DNA of 64,000 nucleotides from positions 6,746,515 through 6,810,514 of the forward strand of contig NZ_CP101750.1 of the NCBI RefSeq assembly GCF_026810505.1, in the 5' to 3' direction. Numbering within the stretch: position 1 is the stretch's first letter; each line of letters starts with the position of its first letter. Made by a program: the position numbers and the translations under genes. Shown in pieces: positions 45,290 through 52,910 of the stretch. The stretch comes from Streptomyces sp. Je 1-369 (lineage in GTDB: Bacteria; Actinomycetota; Actinomycetes; Streptomycetales; Streptomycetaceae). Below the pieces are notes generated by a model. That model was not told the DNA's origin. It searched no databases and worked only from the letters and a program-made list of their open reading frames with translations.

Positions 45290-45343
45290 ATAGTTCAACT
45301 CTGGTACACCGCACCCTCGTTGGAACCATGAGAGGACACCCCC

Positions 45344-46495
45344 GTGAGACGCAAGACCAGCGCACGCCTCGGCCTGTCCGCCTTCCTCCTCGCGGCCGCC
45401 TGTGCCGGTACCGGGCTCGCCCCCACTGCCACCGCGACCGCCGATTCCCCCGACACACCCCTCGCCTCCGACGGCCTCCTCAAAGCCATGCAGCGCGACC
45501 TCGGACTGTCGCCCGCCGAAGCCCGCGAGCGGCTCGTCGACGAGAAGCGCGCCGTCAAGGTCGAGCGCGCGGCGAAGAAGGCGGCCGGGGGCGCGTACGG
45601 CGGGGCCTGGTTCGATGCCGGGCGGGGGCGGCTGACCGTTGCCGTGACCGAGCGTTCCGCCGTCGCGGAGGTACGTGACACCGGCGCCGACGTCCGCGTC
45701 GTCGAGCACAGTGCCGCCGCGCTCGACGCCGCCAAGGCGCGAGTCGACAAGTTCAAGGCGCCGGTTGGCGTGGCCAGTTGGCGGGTCGACGCCAAGACCA
45801 ACCGTGTCGTCGTCGACGTCGTCGAAGGCCACCGTGCCGACAACGATGTCACCGACTTCCTCCGCCGTGCCCGCGCCACCGCCCCCCTGCGCGTGGACAC
45901 CGTCCAGGAGGCCCCGAGCACCTTCGCCGCCGGAACCGTCGGCGGTGACCCGTACTACACCGGCAACGTCCGCTGTTCCATCGGCTTCTCCGTGCACGGC
46001 GGCTTCGTCACCGCGGGGCACTGCGGCAAGGCGGGCGCGGGCGTGCGCGGCTGGGACGGGTCCAACATCGGGTCCTTCCAGGGGTCCTCGTTCCCCGACA
46101 ACGACTACGCGTGGGTGTCCGTCGGCAACGGGTGGTGGACCGTGCCCGTCGTGCTCGGCTGGGGTGCCATCCCCGACCGGCTCGTCAAGGGGTCGGCGGA
46201 GGCGCCGGTCGGGTCGTCGATCTGCCGTTCCGGTTCCACCACGAAATGGCACTGCGGGAATCTCCTCGCCAAGAACGAGACCGTCAACTACTCGGGCGGT
46301 GCCGTCGTCCACCAGCTGACCAAGACCAGCGTCTGTGCCGAGGGCGGTGACTCGGGCGGCTCGTTCATCAGCGGCGACCAGGCCCAGGGCGTGACGTCCG
46401 GCGGCTGGGGCAACTGCGGCAGCGGTGGCGAGACGTGGTTCCAGCCGGTGAACGAGATCCTTCAGCGGTACGGGCTGCGGCTGCACACCGCGTGA
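45344..46495 (+). CDS. Secreted S1-family serine protease with propeptide (streptogrisin/alpha-lytic type)
   Basis: The protein has 383 residues: a Sec signal peptide (about 1-33), a propeptide (about 34-198) with the alpha-lytic protease prodomain pattern, and a mature chymotrypsin-fold domain. The catalytic triad is visible: His226 in TAGHCG, Asp254 in FPDNDYAWV and Ser337 in GGDSGGS. Cysteine pairs (NVRCS/GHC, SICRSG/WHCG, SVCAEG/GNCG) fit the usual disulphides. It should be exported and self-activated outside the cell. GTG 45344 follows AGAGGACA. A LacI-type palindrome upstream suggests nutrient control. A hairpin terminator follows. Confidence 0.95.
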   Translation: MRRKTSARLGLSAFLLAAACAGTGLAPTATATADSPDTPLASDGLLKAMQRDLGLSPAEARERLVDEKRAVKVERAAKKAAGGAYGGAWFDAGRGRLTVAVTERSAVAEVRDTGADVRVVEHSAAALDAAKARVDKFKAPVGVASWRVDAKTNRVVVDVVEGHRADNDVTDFLRRARATAPLRVDTVQEAPSTFAAGTVGGDPYYTGNVRCSIGFSVHGGFVTAGHCGKAGAGVRGWDGSNIGSFQGSSFPDNDYAWVSVGNGWWTVPVVLGWGAIPDRLVKGSAEAPVGSSICRSGSTTKWHCGNLLAKNETVNYSGGAVVHQLTKTSVCAEGGDSGGSFISGDQAQGVTSGGWGNCGSGGETWFQPVNEILQRYGLRLHTA

Positions 46496-46500
46496 CCCGA

Positions 46501-46536
46501 GGTGCGCCCGGCGCGGGAGAAACCGCCGGGCGCACC
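46501..46536. terminator. Hairpin between S1 protease and FAD oxidase genes
   Basis: A 13-bp perfect stem GGTGCGCCCGGCG / CGCCGGGCGCACC with a 10-nt loop. It lies 5 bp after the protease stop and 7 bp before the convergent oxidase stop, so it can serve both. Confidence 0.85.
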
Positions 46537-46543
46537 GGCCCCG

Positions 46544-48217
46544 TTACCGTGCGGGCCGGATCGACAACCGGTGGCGGAACTCGTCGCGCGGGTCGTACTT
46601 CGCCTTCACCCGTTGCAGTCGCGGGTAGTTGTCCTTGTAGTAGAGCGTGTACCAAGGCACGCCCGACGTGTTCTGCTCCGGGTCCGCCAGGTCGGCGTCC
46701 GGGTAGTTGATGAACGCGCCGTCGCTGACCGCCCCCGGCACGGGGACTCCGCCGCTGTCGGCGTACACCCCCCGGTACAGCGAGCGCACCCACTCCGTCT
46801 CCCGCGCCCCGTCCTGCGTCTCCGCGTCCCAGCCCGCCATGTACACGGCCTTCAGGATCGAGTCGCGCTGCGCGACGGCCGTGGCGTCGGGCGCGACCTT
46901 GCGGGCGGCGCCCCCGTACGCGACGAGCCACAGCGTGCCGCTGATGCGCGCGGCGGGATCGTCGGACGGTCTGAGGTGTTCGTGCAGTACGTCGAGTTGC
47001 CGGTCCGTGTACGTCTTTCGCAGGTACGCGCTCTTGACCTTGAACGGCGAGGACCTCGTGTCGGTGATGGACGTCAGCGCGTTCAGCCACGACAGCGGAG
47101 GCCTGCGGATCGCGGGCTCGGCGCCCACGCCACGTCCGACGGCGGCGATGTAGTCGTCCACGAGCCGCTGCGCGCCCGGCACGGCCGCGTCGATCACACC
47201 GGCCAGGACGGCGCCGGAGCCCGCCGCCTGGGTGGTGTTGACCATCAGCACGCTGAAGAGGTTCGCGTACGGCGAGCCGGGGTCGCTGTTCCGTTCGCAC
47301 CACTGCCCGTGGTTGCGCATGAGGGTCTTGAAGTCCCGCGCGTCGAGGTCCTTCCAGCTCCACCCGGCCCGGAAGGCGAGGAAGGCGGCGGGGGCCTTGG
47401 GCAGCAGCTCGGTCGGGTCGTCGCCGTGGGCACCCGGGGTGCGGAACCAGTACCGCGTCACGATGCCGAAGTTGCCGCCGCCCGCGCCGGTGTGCGCCCA
47501 CCACAGGTCGTGGTGCGGGTCGTCCGGGTCGCGTCCCGCGATGACGGCTCGCGCGGTGCCGTCCTTGTCGACGACCACGACTTCGAGAGCGTGCAGGTGG
47601 TCCACGGAGACACCGTCGCGCCGCGACATCACGCCGTAGCCGCCACCGACGACGTGCCCGCCGATGCCGACCTCGGCGGTCGCGCCCGCCGGGATCGTCA
47701 CGCCCCAGCCGATGAACAGCTCCCGGTACACCTCGGCGAGCTGCGCGCCGGGCTCCACGCAGAAGGCCCGCCGCTCGGCGTCGTAGGAGATCTCGCGCAT
47801 CGGCGACATGTCGATGACGGCCTTGATGTCCGGGTGGTCGACGAAGTCCTCGAAGCAGTGACCGCCGCTGCGTACGGCGATGCGCTTGCCCTCGCGTACG
47901 GCGCGCTGGACGGCGTCGACGACCTCGGCGGTGGAGTGGACGACGCGGAAGTAGTCGGGCTTGCCGATGAAGCGGGCGTTGCAGCCGCGCTGGGTGAGGG
48001 AGAGGTAGCGGGGATCGTCGGGGCCGATGGGGGCGGTGGGGGTGGTGGGGGCGGTGGGTGCCCCGGCCCCGGTCCCCGAGGTCGGCCTCCCGTCGACGGC
48101 TCCGGCCGTCCCGGCGGCCCCCACAGCCATGGCCGCGCTCCCGGCCGCGGTGGCCGCGAGCACGTGTCTGCGACTGGGAGCGGCCGTGCTTCTTACTGGG
48201 TTCTCCGGCTCCGCCAT
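46544..48217 (-). CDS. Tat-exported BBE-type FAD-linked oxidoreductase
   Basis: The protein has 557 residues. The twin-arginine signal SRRHVLAATAAGSAAM lies near residues 15-30. The FAD_binding_4 domain contains KRIAVRSGGHCFEDF, whose His is the usual 8-alpha-histidyl FAD attachment. VGIGGHVVGGGYGVMSRRDG follows. The second, cysteinyl attachment seen in berberine-bridge-type enzymes is not evident (GATAEVGIGG in its place), so the flavin is probably attached by a single bond. The C-terminus has YYKDNYPRLQRVKAKYDPRDEFRHRLSI, a typical BBE ending. Such secreted oxidases act on sugars or secondary metabolites; substrate unknown. ATG 48217 is chosen because GGGGGA precedes it and the Tat signal starts soon after. 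Confidence 0.9.
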   Translation of the reverse strand: MAEPENPVRSTAAPSRRHVLAATAAGSAAMAVGAAGTAGAVDGRPTSGTGAGAPTAPTTPTAPIGPDDPRYLSLTQRGCNARFIGKPDYFRVVHSTAEVVDAVQRAVREGKRIAVRSGGHCFEDFVDHPDIKAVIDMSPMREISYDAERRAFCVEPGAQLAEVYRELFIGWGVTIPAGATAEVGIGGHVVGGGYGVMSRRDGVSVDHLHALEVVVVDKDGTARAVIAGRDPDDPHHDLWWAHTGAGGGNFGIVTRYWFRTPGAHGDDPTELLPKAPAAFLAFRAGWSWKDLDARDFKTLMRNHGQWCERNSDPGSPYANLFSVLMVNTTQAAGSGAVLAGVIDAAVPGAQRLVDDYIAAVGRGVGAEPAIRRPPLSWLNALTSITDTRSSPFKVKSAYLRKTYTDRQLDVLHEHLRPSDDPAARISGTLWLVAYGGAARKVAPDATAVAQRDSILKAVYMAGWDAETQDGARETEWVRSLYRGVYADSGGVPVPGAVSDGAFINYPDADLADPEQNTSGVPWYTLYYKDNYPRLQRVKAKYDPRDEFRHRLSIRPAR

Positions 48218-48462
48218 GCGTTGTCCCCCGTCGGGTGAGTGGTGTGAGGCGCGCGAGGCGCGGTCGATAGCTCCACCATCACGGCGGGTGTGACCCCCGT
48301 CATCCACCGTTCGTCCAAGGGGCACGTGCTCTCCAGGGTGCAGACGTACCCCTTAGGGGTGGGCCTGTGGATGGAGCCGTTTTCGGTCAGAGCACGTCGC
48401 GCAGCCCCGACCCGTCACGCAGTGGCCTAGAACGACGCCACTACGTAGCGTTACGATGGCTT

Positions 48463-51400
48463 ATGGTCGCCGGTCTGATTGTGGACGCCAACGGGTTCGA
48501 GCTGGTCGTCGATGGCCAACGGGTCGGTCCCCGTCGGTTGTTGCAGACTTCTGACGTCGATCTGCTCGATGCGGTCGCGGGCCACTATGTGGATGCCGTG
48601 CGCAACGGCTCCAAGGACCAGGCGCTGTTGGCGGTGGGACGCGAGTTGTATCGGTGGCTGGATGGCGACCTCGGCCAGCTGACGCGCCTGCTCGACGAGG
48701 CGTCGGCGCCGCTGGTGTTCGAGATACGCGCGCCCGCGAGGCCATCCGCAGCCGCGTGGGCGCTGCTGCGGGCCCCGTACGAGTTGCTGGCCGGTCCCGA
48801 GGGCGGGTTCCTGGCCGAGGCACCGAAGCTGTTCGCCGTGGCGCGTCGGCTCGGTCACCCGAGCCCGGCGCAGCCCCTGGACGGGTACCGGCTCGGGGTG
48901 GCGTTCATGGCCTCGGCGCCCAGGGGGCAGCACGAACTGGATTACGAGGCCGAGGAGATGGCCATCCTCGCCGCCGCCGGAGGGACGAATCTCGATCTCG
49001 TCGTCGAGGACTCCGGCAATCCCGAGCATCTCGGCCTGCGTCTGTCCGAGCTCGGTGGGATGCCGGTGGTACATCTGTCGTGTCACGGGTTGCACAACTG
49101 GCGCCCGGGGCCCGCCGGGCCCGCCACCCCGGTCCTGCTGATGGAGGACGATCTCGGGGACGGGTCTCCGACGAGCGCGGACGCGCTGGTGGGCCTGCTG
49201 ACCCCTCGACCACGGCTGGCGTTCGTGTCGGCGTGCCTGACCGCCACCGGTGCCGACGTGGCGGGGCATGTTCCCGCCGGCGCCGGTCACCGCGGTGGTC
49301 CGGCGGCCGACCCGGGCGTGCCGGTGGCGCACTCGATGGCCACGGGTCTGGTGGCCGCCGGGATTCCCGCGGTCATCGGCTGGGACGGCTCGGTCAGCGA
49401 CCGGGCCGCCACTCGTTTTGCCGGACGCCTGTACCGGCAGCTCAGCCGCCGTGTCGAGGTGACAGAGGCCGTCGCCGACGCCCGCCGCCATCTGCTGTCC
49501 TGTCCCGATGAGCGTCAGCGCGCCGACTGGCACCTGGCGCGGCTGTGGCTGGGGCCGACTGGCGGCGGCCCGGTGGTCGGGGGAACCCGTAAACGCCAGA
49601 TGGTGCCCGCACACCATGGGACCAAGACATTCCTCGACCGCAAGCACCAACTACGGGTCGCCGCCGCGGAGATGTTCGTCGGCCGCCGCCCGGAGATCCA
49701 GCAGACGCTGCGTGCCCTGCGCGGCGGGCGGAAGGCCGGGGTACTGCTCCACGGGCAGGGCCGGTTGGGCAAGTCGAGCCTGGCCGCGCGGATCGCCGAC
49801 CGTCACCCCAGCCGGGCCGTCGCCGTCGTGTTCGGTGACTACACCCCGACGGCGATCCTCGATGCCATCGCCGACGCCGTCGCCGCCAACCCCGATGCCC
49901 GCACCCTCATCGAGGCGCGACGCGCCGAGGTCCGCGATCAGCCGGACCGCCTCAAACCGCTGCTGATCGATCTGATGGCCCGACCGTTGGCCCAGGAACT
50001 CGACGACGTCCGCAAGCCTCTCCTGCTGATCATCGACGATCTCGAACAGATCCTGACCGCCAACCCTGACGGCCCGCACCGGCTGGACCCCGAGCACGCC
50101 ACCGTGCTCGCCGACGTACTCTCCGCCTTCGACCCGTCCATGACCGACAGCCGTGTGCTGGTCACCAGCCGCTACACGTTCGCGCTCGGCGGGCTGGAGG
50201 CGAGGCTGGAACCGGTCCAGTTGCAGCCACTGTCACCGGCGGCCCAGCGCAAGCTCCAACGCCGTCAGCAGGACCTCGCTCCGGTCGAGTACCGGACGCA
50301 GCGTGCCGACCTGGCCCAGCGGGCCTTGGACGTCAGTTGCGGCAACCCCGGGCTGCAGGACCTCATCGGGCTGCGCCTGGTCTACAGCGACCAGGTCGAC
50401 GAGGCCCGCGCCGAGTCGGCCGTCGCCGACATGGAGGCCTACCTCAACCAGGGCGACCCCCCGACCGACAACGCCGACATCGGCGATTTCCTGGCGAACC
50501 TGGCCCTCGACGCTCTCCTCGACCAGGCCGGTCCCGCCCACCGCGACCTGTTACGGGCCTGCACCCTTTTCACCATCCCGGTCCCGCACCCCGTCATCGA
50601 CGTCCTCGCCGCCGCTGTCGGCGGATCGGCGACCCGCCTGTGCGGCCTCGGGCTCCTCGACGCCTTCCCCGACCAGCACCGCCCCGACCTCCCGGCCCTG
50701 GCCGTCAACACCCTCGCGGCGGGACGCCTGAGCCCCCTCACCTCCGAGGAGCAGGCGGCCCTCGCCACCGTGGCCGCCGAACCGCTGTACGCCCAGTGGG
50801 GCGGCGCCACACCCCAACCCACCCGCAGCCGCGACCTGGACCTGCAGCTGACTCAACTGGCTTTGGTCGCCGACAACCCGGCCATCACCGCCGACTGCGC
50901 CGCCGAGGCCGTATCCGCGCTGCGGCAGGGGCCCGCGTCCATCGCCGCCGAACTCGGCCGCCACGCGATCACCCTCCTCGACCGCCATAACCACGAGGTT
51001 CCCGTCACCCTTCTACGGACCGTCGCCGACGCGGCCGTGACCAGCGGCGACGGCGACCAAGCCGACACCCTGCTCCACCGTGCCGTCCAGCAGACCGGGA
51101 CCAGCGACGTGCAGACCAACCCGGCCGCCCACGGCGCACTCCTCTACGACCAGGCCGACCGCCTGCTCACCCGCGGTGAGGTCGCCCAGGCCGAGGACCT
51201 GCTCCACCAGGCCCGCCAGCTGTTCGCAGACGCCGGTGACTCCCGCGAGGTCGCGGTCGTTTGGGGAGGGATCGCGGACATCCTCCTGCGGCGGGGTGAG
51301 GTCGACGAAGCATTGCGGATCCGCCACGAGGTCACCCTGCCGGTATACGAGCGGATCGGCGACACCCGTGGGGTCGCGGTCACCTGGGGCCGCATCTCCG

Positions 51401-52527
51401 ACATCCTTGAGCGGCGGGGTGAGGTCGACGAAGCACTGCGGATCCGCCGCGAGGTGGAACTGCCGGTGTATGAGCGGATCGGCGACACCCGTGGGGTCGC
51501 GGTCGCCTGGGGAAGGATCGCGGACATCCTTGAGCGGCGGGGTGAGGTCGACGAAGGACTGCGGATCCTCCGCGAGGTGGAACTGCCGGTGTATGAGCGG
51601 ATCGGCGACACCCGTGGGGTCGCGGTCGCCTGGGGAAGGATCGCGGACATCCTCCTACGGCGGGGTGAGGTCGACGAAGCACTGCGGATCCACCGCGAGG
51701 TGGAACTGCCGGTGTATGAGCGAATCGGTGACACTCGGTCGGTCGCGGTCACCTGGGGCCAGATCGCGGACATCCTCCTACGGCGGGGTGAGGTCGACGA
51801 AGCACTGCGGATCCGCCACGAGGTGGAACTGCCGGTGTACGACCAGATCGGCGACACCCGTGAGGTCGCGGTCACCTGGGGCCGAATCTCCGACATCCTT
51901 GAGCAGCGGGGTGAGGTCGACGAAGCACTGCGGATCCTCCGCGAGGTGGAACTGCCGGTGTATGAGCGGATCGGCGACACCCGCTCGGCTGCGGTCACCT
52001 GGGGGAGGATCGCGGACATCCTTGAGCAGTGGGGTGAGGTCGACGAAGCACTGCGGATCCGCCGCGAGGTCACCCTGCCGGTGTACGAGCAGATTGGTGA
52101 CACCCGGTTGGCCGCGGTCACCTGGGGAAGGATCGCCGACGTCCTTGAGCAGCGGGGCGAGGCTGACGAAGCACTCGAACTGCAGCTCAAGCGTCTGGAA
52201 GTCAATGAGCAGCTCGGGGACATGGACGGCATCGCGGCAGCCAATTGGGACCTTGCGCGAATCGATCTGAGTCGTCAGGATCTCAGCGCGGCGGCGCCGA
52301 GGCTGTCCACCTCGTTTCAGCTCTGCCTGCAGCTTCAACGGCCGGATGCCATCGCGGTCGTTGGGTCCACCTGGGGGCAACTTCTTCTGGCCGCGGGTGA
52401 ACGCGGACAGGCCCGACAGGTGTTCCAGACAAGCCGGGCCGCTGCCGCCAAGATCGGTATGTCGGATGTAGTCGACGAGCTCGATGAGTTACTGGATGCC
52501 ACCGACGACGGAAACGAGGAATCGTGA
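48463..52527 (+). CDS. CHAT protease / STAND NTPase / TPR protein (candidate conflict-system sensor)
   Basis: The protein has 1354 residues. The N-terminal CHAT caspase-like domain shows the catalytic pair His208 (VVHLSCHG) and Cys258 (FVSACLTAT). An AAA/STAND module follows: FVGRRPEIQ near 405, Walker A GQGRLGKSS with Lys437, Walker B LLLIIDDLE near 520, and VLVTSRYTF. A helical region leads to eight 41-residue TPR-like repeats (about 930-1257) and a short C-cap. Two TTA codons (50551, 52489) predict bldA-dependent translation. ATG 48463 is provisional; an open frame with GTG 48367 extends it by 32 residues. The next gene overlaps by GTGA. Architecture fits a sensor (TPR), switch (STAND) and protease effector; physiological role is not established. 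Confidence 0.88.
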   Translation: MVAGLIVDANGFELVVDGQRVGPRRLLQTSDVDLLDAVAGHYVDAVRNGSKDQALLAVGRELYRWLDGDLGQLTRLLDEASAPLVFEIRAPARPSAAAWALLRAPYELLAGPEGGFLAEAPKLFAVARRLGHPSPAQPLDGYRLGVAFMASAPRGQHELDYEAEEMAILAAAGGTNLDLVVEDSGNPEHLGLRLSELGGMPVVHLSCHGLHNWRPGPAGPATPVLLMEDDLGDGSPTSADALVGLLTPRPRLAFVSACLTATGADVAGHVPAGAGHRGGPAADPGVPVAHSMATGLVAAGIPAVIGWDGSVSDRAATRFAGRLYRQLSRRVEVTEAVADARRHLLSCPDERQRADWHLARLWLGPTGGGPVVGGTRKRQMVPAHHGTKTFLDRKHQLRVAAAEMFVGRRPEIQQTLRALRGGRKAGVLLHGQGRLGKSSLAARIADRHPSRAVAVVFGDYTPTAILDAIADAVAANPDARTLIEARRAEVRDQPDRLKPLLIDLMARPLAQELDDVRKPLLLIIDDLEQILTANPDGPHRLDPEHATVLADVLSAFDPSMTDSRVLVTSRYTFALGGLEARLEPVQLQPLSPAAQRKLQRRQQDLAPVEYRTQRADLAQRALDVSCGNPGLQDLIGLRLVYSDQVDEARAESAVADMEAYLNQGDPPTDNADIGDFLANLALDALLDQAGPAHRDLLRACTLFTIPVPHPVIDVLAAAVGGSATRLCGLGLLDAFPDQHRPDLPALAVNTLAAGRLSPLTSEEQAALATVAAEPLYAQWGGATPQPTRSRDLDLQLTQLALVADNPAITADCAAEAVSALRQGPASIAAELGRHAITLLDRHNHEVPVTLLRTVADAAVTSGDGDQADTLLHRAVQQTGTSDVQTNPAAHGALLYDQADRLLTRGEVAQAEDLLHQARQLFADAGDSREVAVVWGGIADILLRRGEVDEALRIRHEVTLPVYERIGDTRGVAVTWGRISDILERRGEVDEALRIRREVELPVYERIGDTRGVAVAWGRIADILERRGEVDEGLRILREVELPVYERIGDTRGVAVAWGRIADILLRRGEVDEALRIHREVELPVYERIGDTRSVAVTWGQIADILLRRGEVDEALRIRHEVELPVYDQIGDTREVAVTWGRISDILEQRGEVDEALRILREVELPVYERIGDTRSAAVTWGRIADILEQWGEVDEALRIRREVTLPVYEQIGDTRLAAVTWGRIADVLEQRGEADEALELQLKRLEVNEQLGDMDGIAAANWDLARIDLSRQDLSAAAPRLSTSFQLCLQLQRPDAIAVVGSTWGQLLLAAGERGQARQVFQTSRAAAAKIGMSDVVDELDELLDATDDGNEES
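51250..52233 (+). repeat. Eight 123-bp tandem repeats encoding TPR units
   Basis: Units start at 51250, 51373, 51496, 51619, 51742, 51865, 51988 and 52111, each 41 codons. The protein consensus is VAVTWGRIADILERRGEVDE followed by ALRIRREVELPVYERIGDTR. Blocks such as ggtgaggtcgacgaagcactg are identical at DNA level in most copies, while the last unit has diverged. This indicates recent expansion or gene conversion and probably variable copy number between strains. Confidence 0.92.
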
Positions 52528-52898
52528 TCATCGAGTTTGTCGGAGCGGACGCCGAAGCCGCCGGGAAGAGCGTCGCCGAGTTGACCGCCAGGTGGGGCTA
52601 CCCAGCCGTACCCGCTTCGGCAGCGGAACCGGCGACCGATCCGGACAACAAGGTCGTCGACCCTGTTGCGGTGGCGGCCCTGGTCATGTCCATCCCCTCA
52701 GCCATGCTCGCGGTCGCGGACATCGCCGACCGTATCCACAAACGGCGTCGCGCCGGCGATCTCATCGAACGCGCCCAGCAACTCAGGGCTCAGCAGGCGA
52801 CGGCACGACTGGTGCGCGAAGACCGCACCGTCGACCTCGCCACTCTCACTCCCGACCAGCTTCTGGACCTCATCGCCGACGAGGATTCTGCGACCTGA
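52524..52898 (+). CDS. Small single-TM protein coupled to the CHAT gene (EACC1-like layout)
   Basis: The protein has 124 residues. A short beta-like N-terminus (MIIEFVGADAEAAG) is followed by a Pro/Ala linker and one hydrophobic helix (about 44-67, VVDPVAVAALVMSIPSAML...). Then come a basic HKRRR and an amphipathic tail ending VDLATLTPDQLLDLIADED. GTG 52524 overlaps the CHAT stop and has GAGGA upstream, so it is translated with the protease. The order (strand, TM helix, tail with L(T/S)PxxLLxLI) is reminiscent of the effector-associated constant component EACC1 described from NTPase-centred conflict systems; this is a resemblance, not a confirmed match. It could be the protease's substrate, a pore-former or a membrane anchor. 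Confidence 0.72.
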   Translation: MIIEFVGADAEAAGKSVAELTARWGYPAVPASAAEPATDPDNKVVDPVAVAALVMSIPSAMLAVADIADRIHKRRRAGDLIERAQQLRAQQATARLVREDRTVDLATLTPDQLLDLIADEDSAT

Positions 52899-52910
52899 AC
52901 CCAGCCCGGC

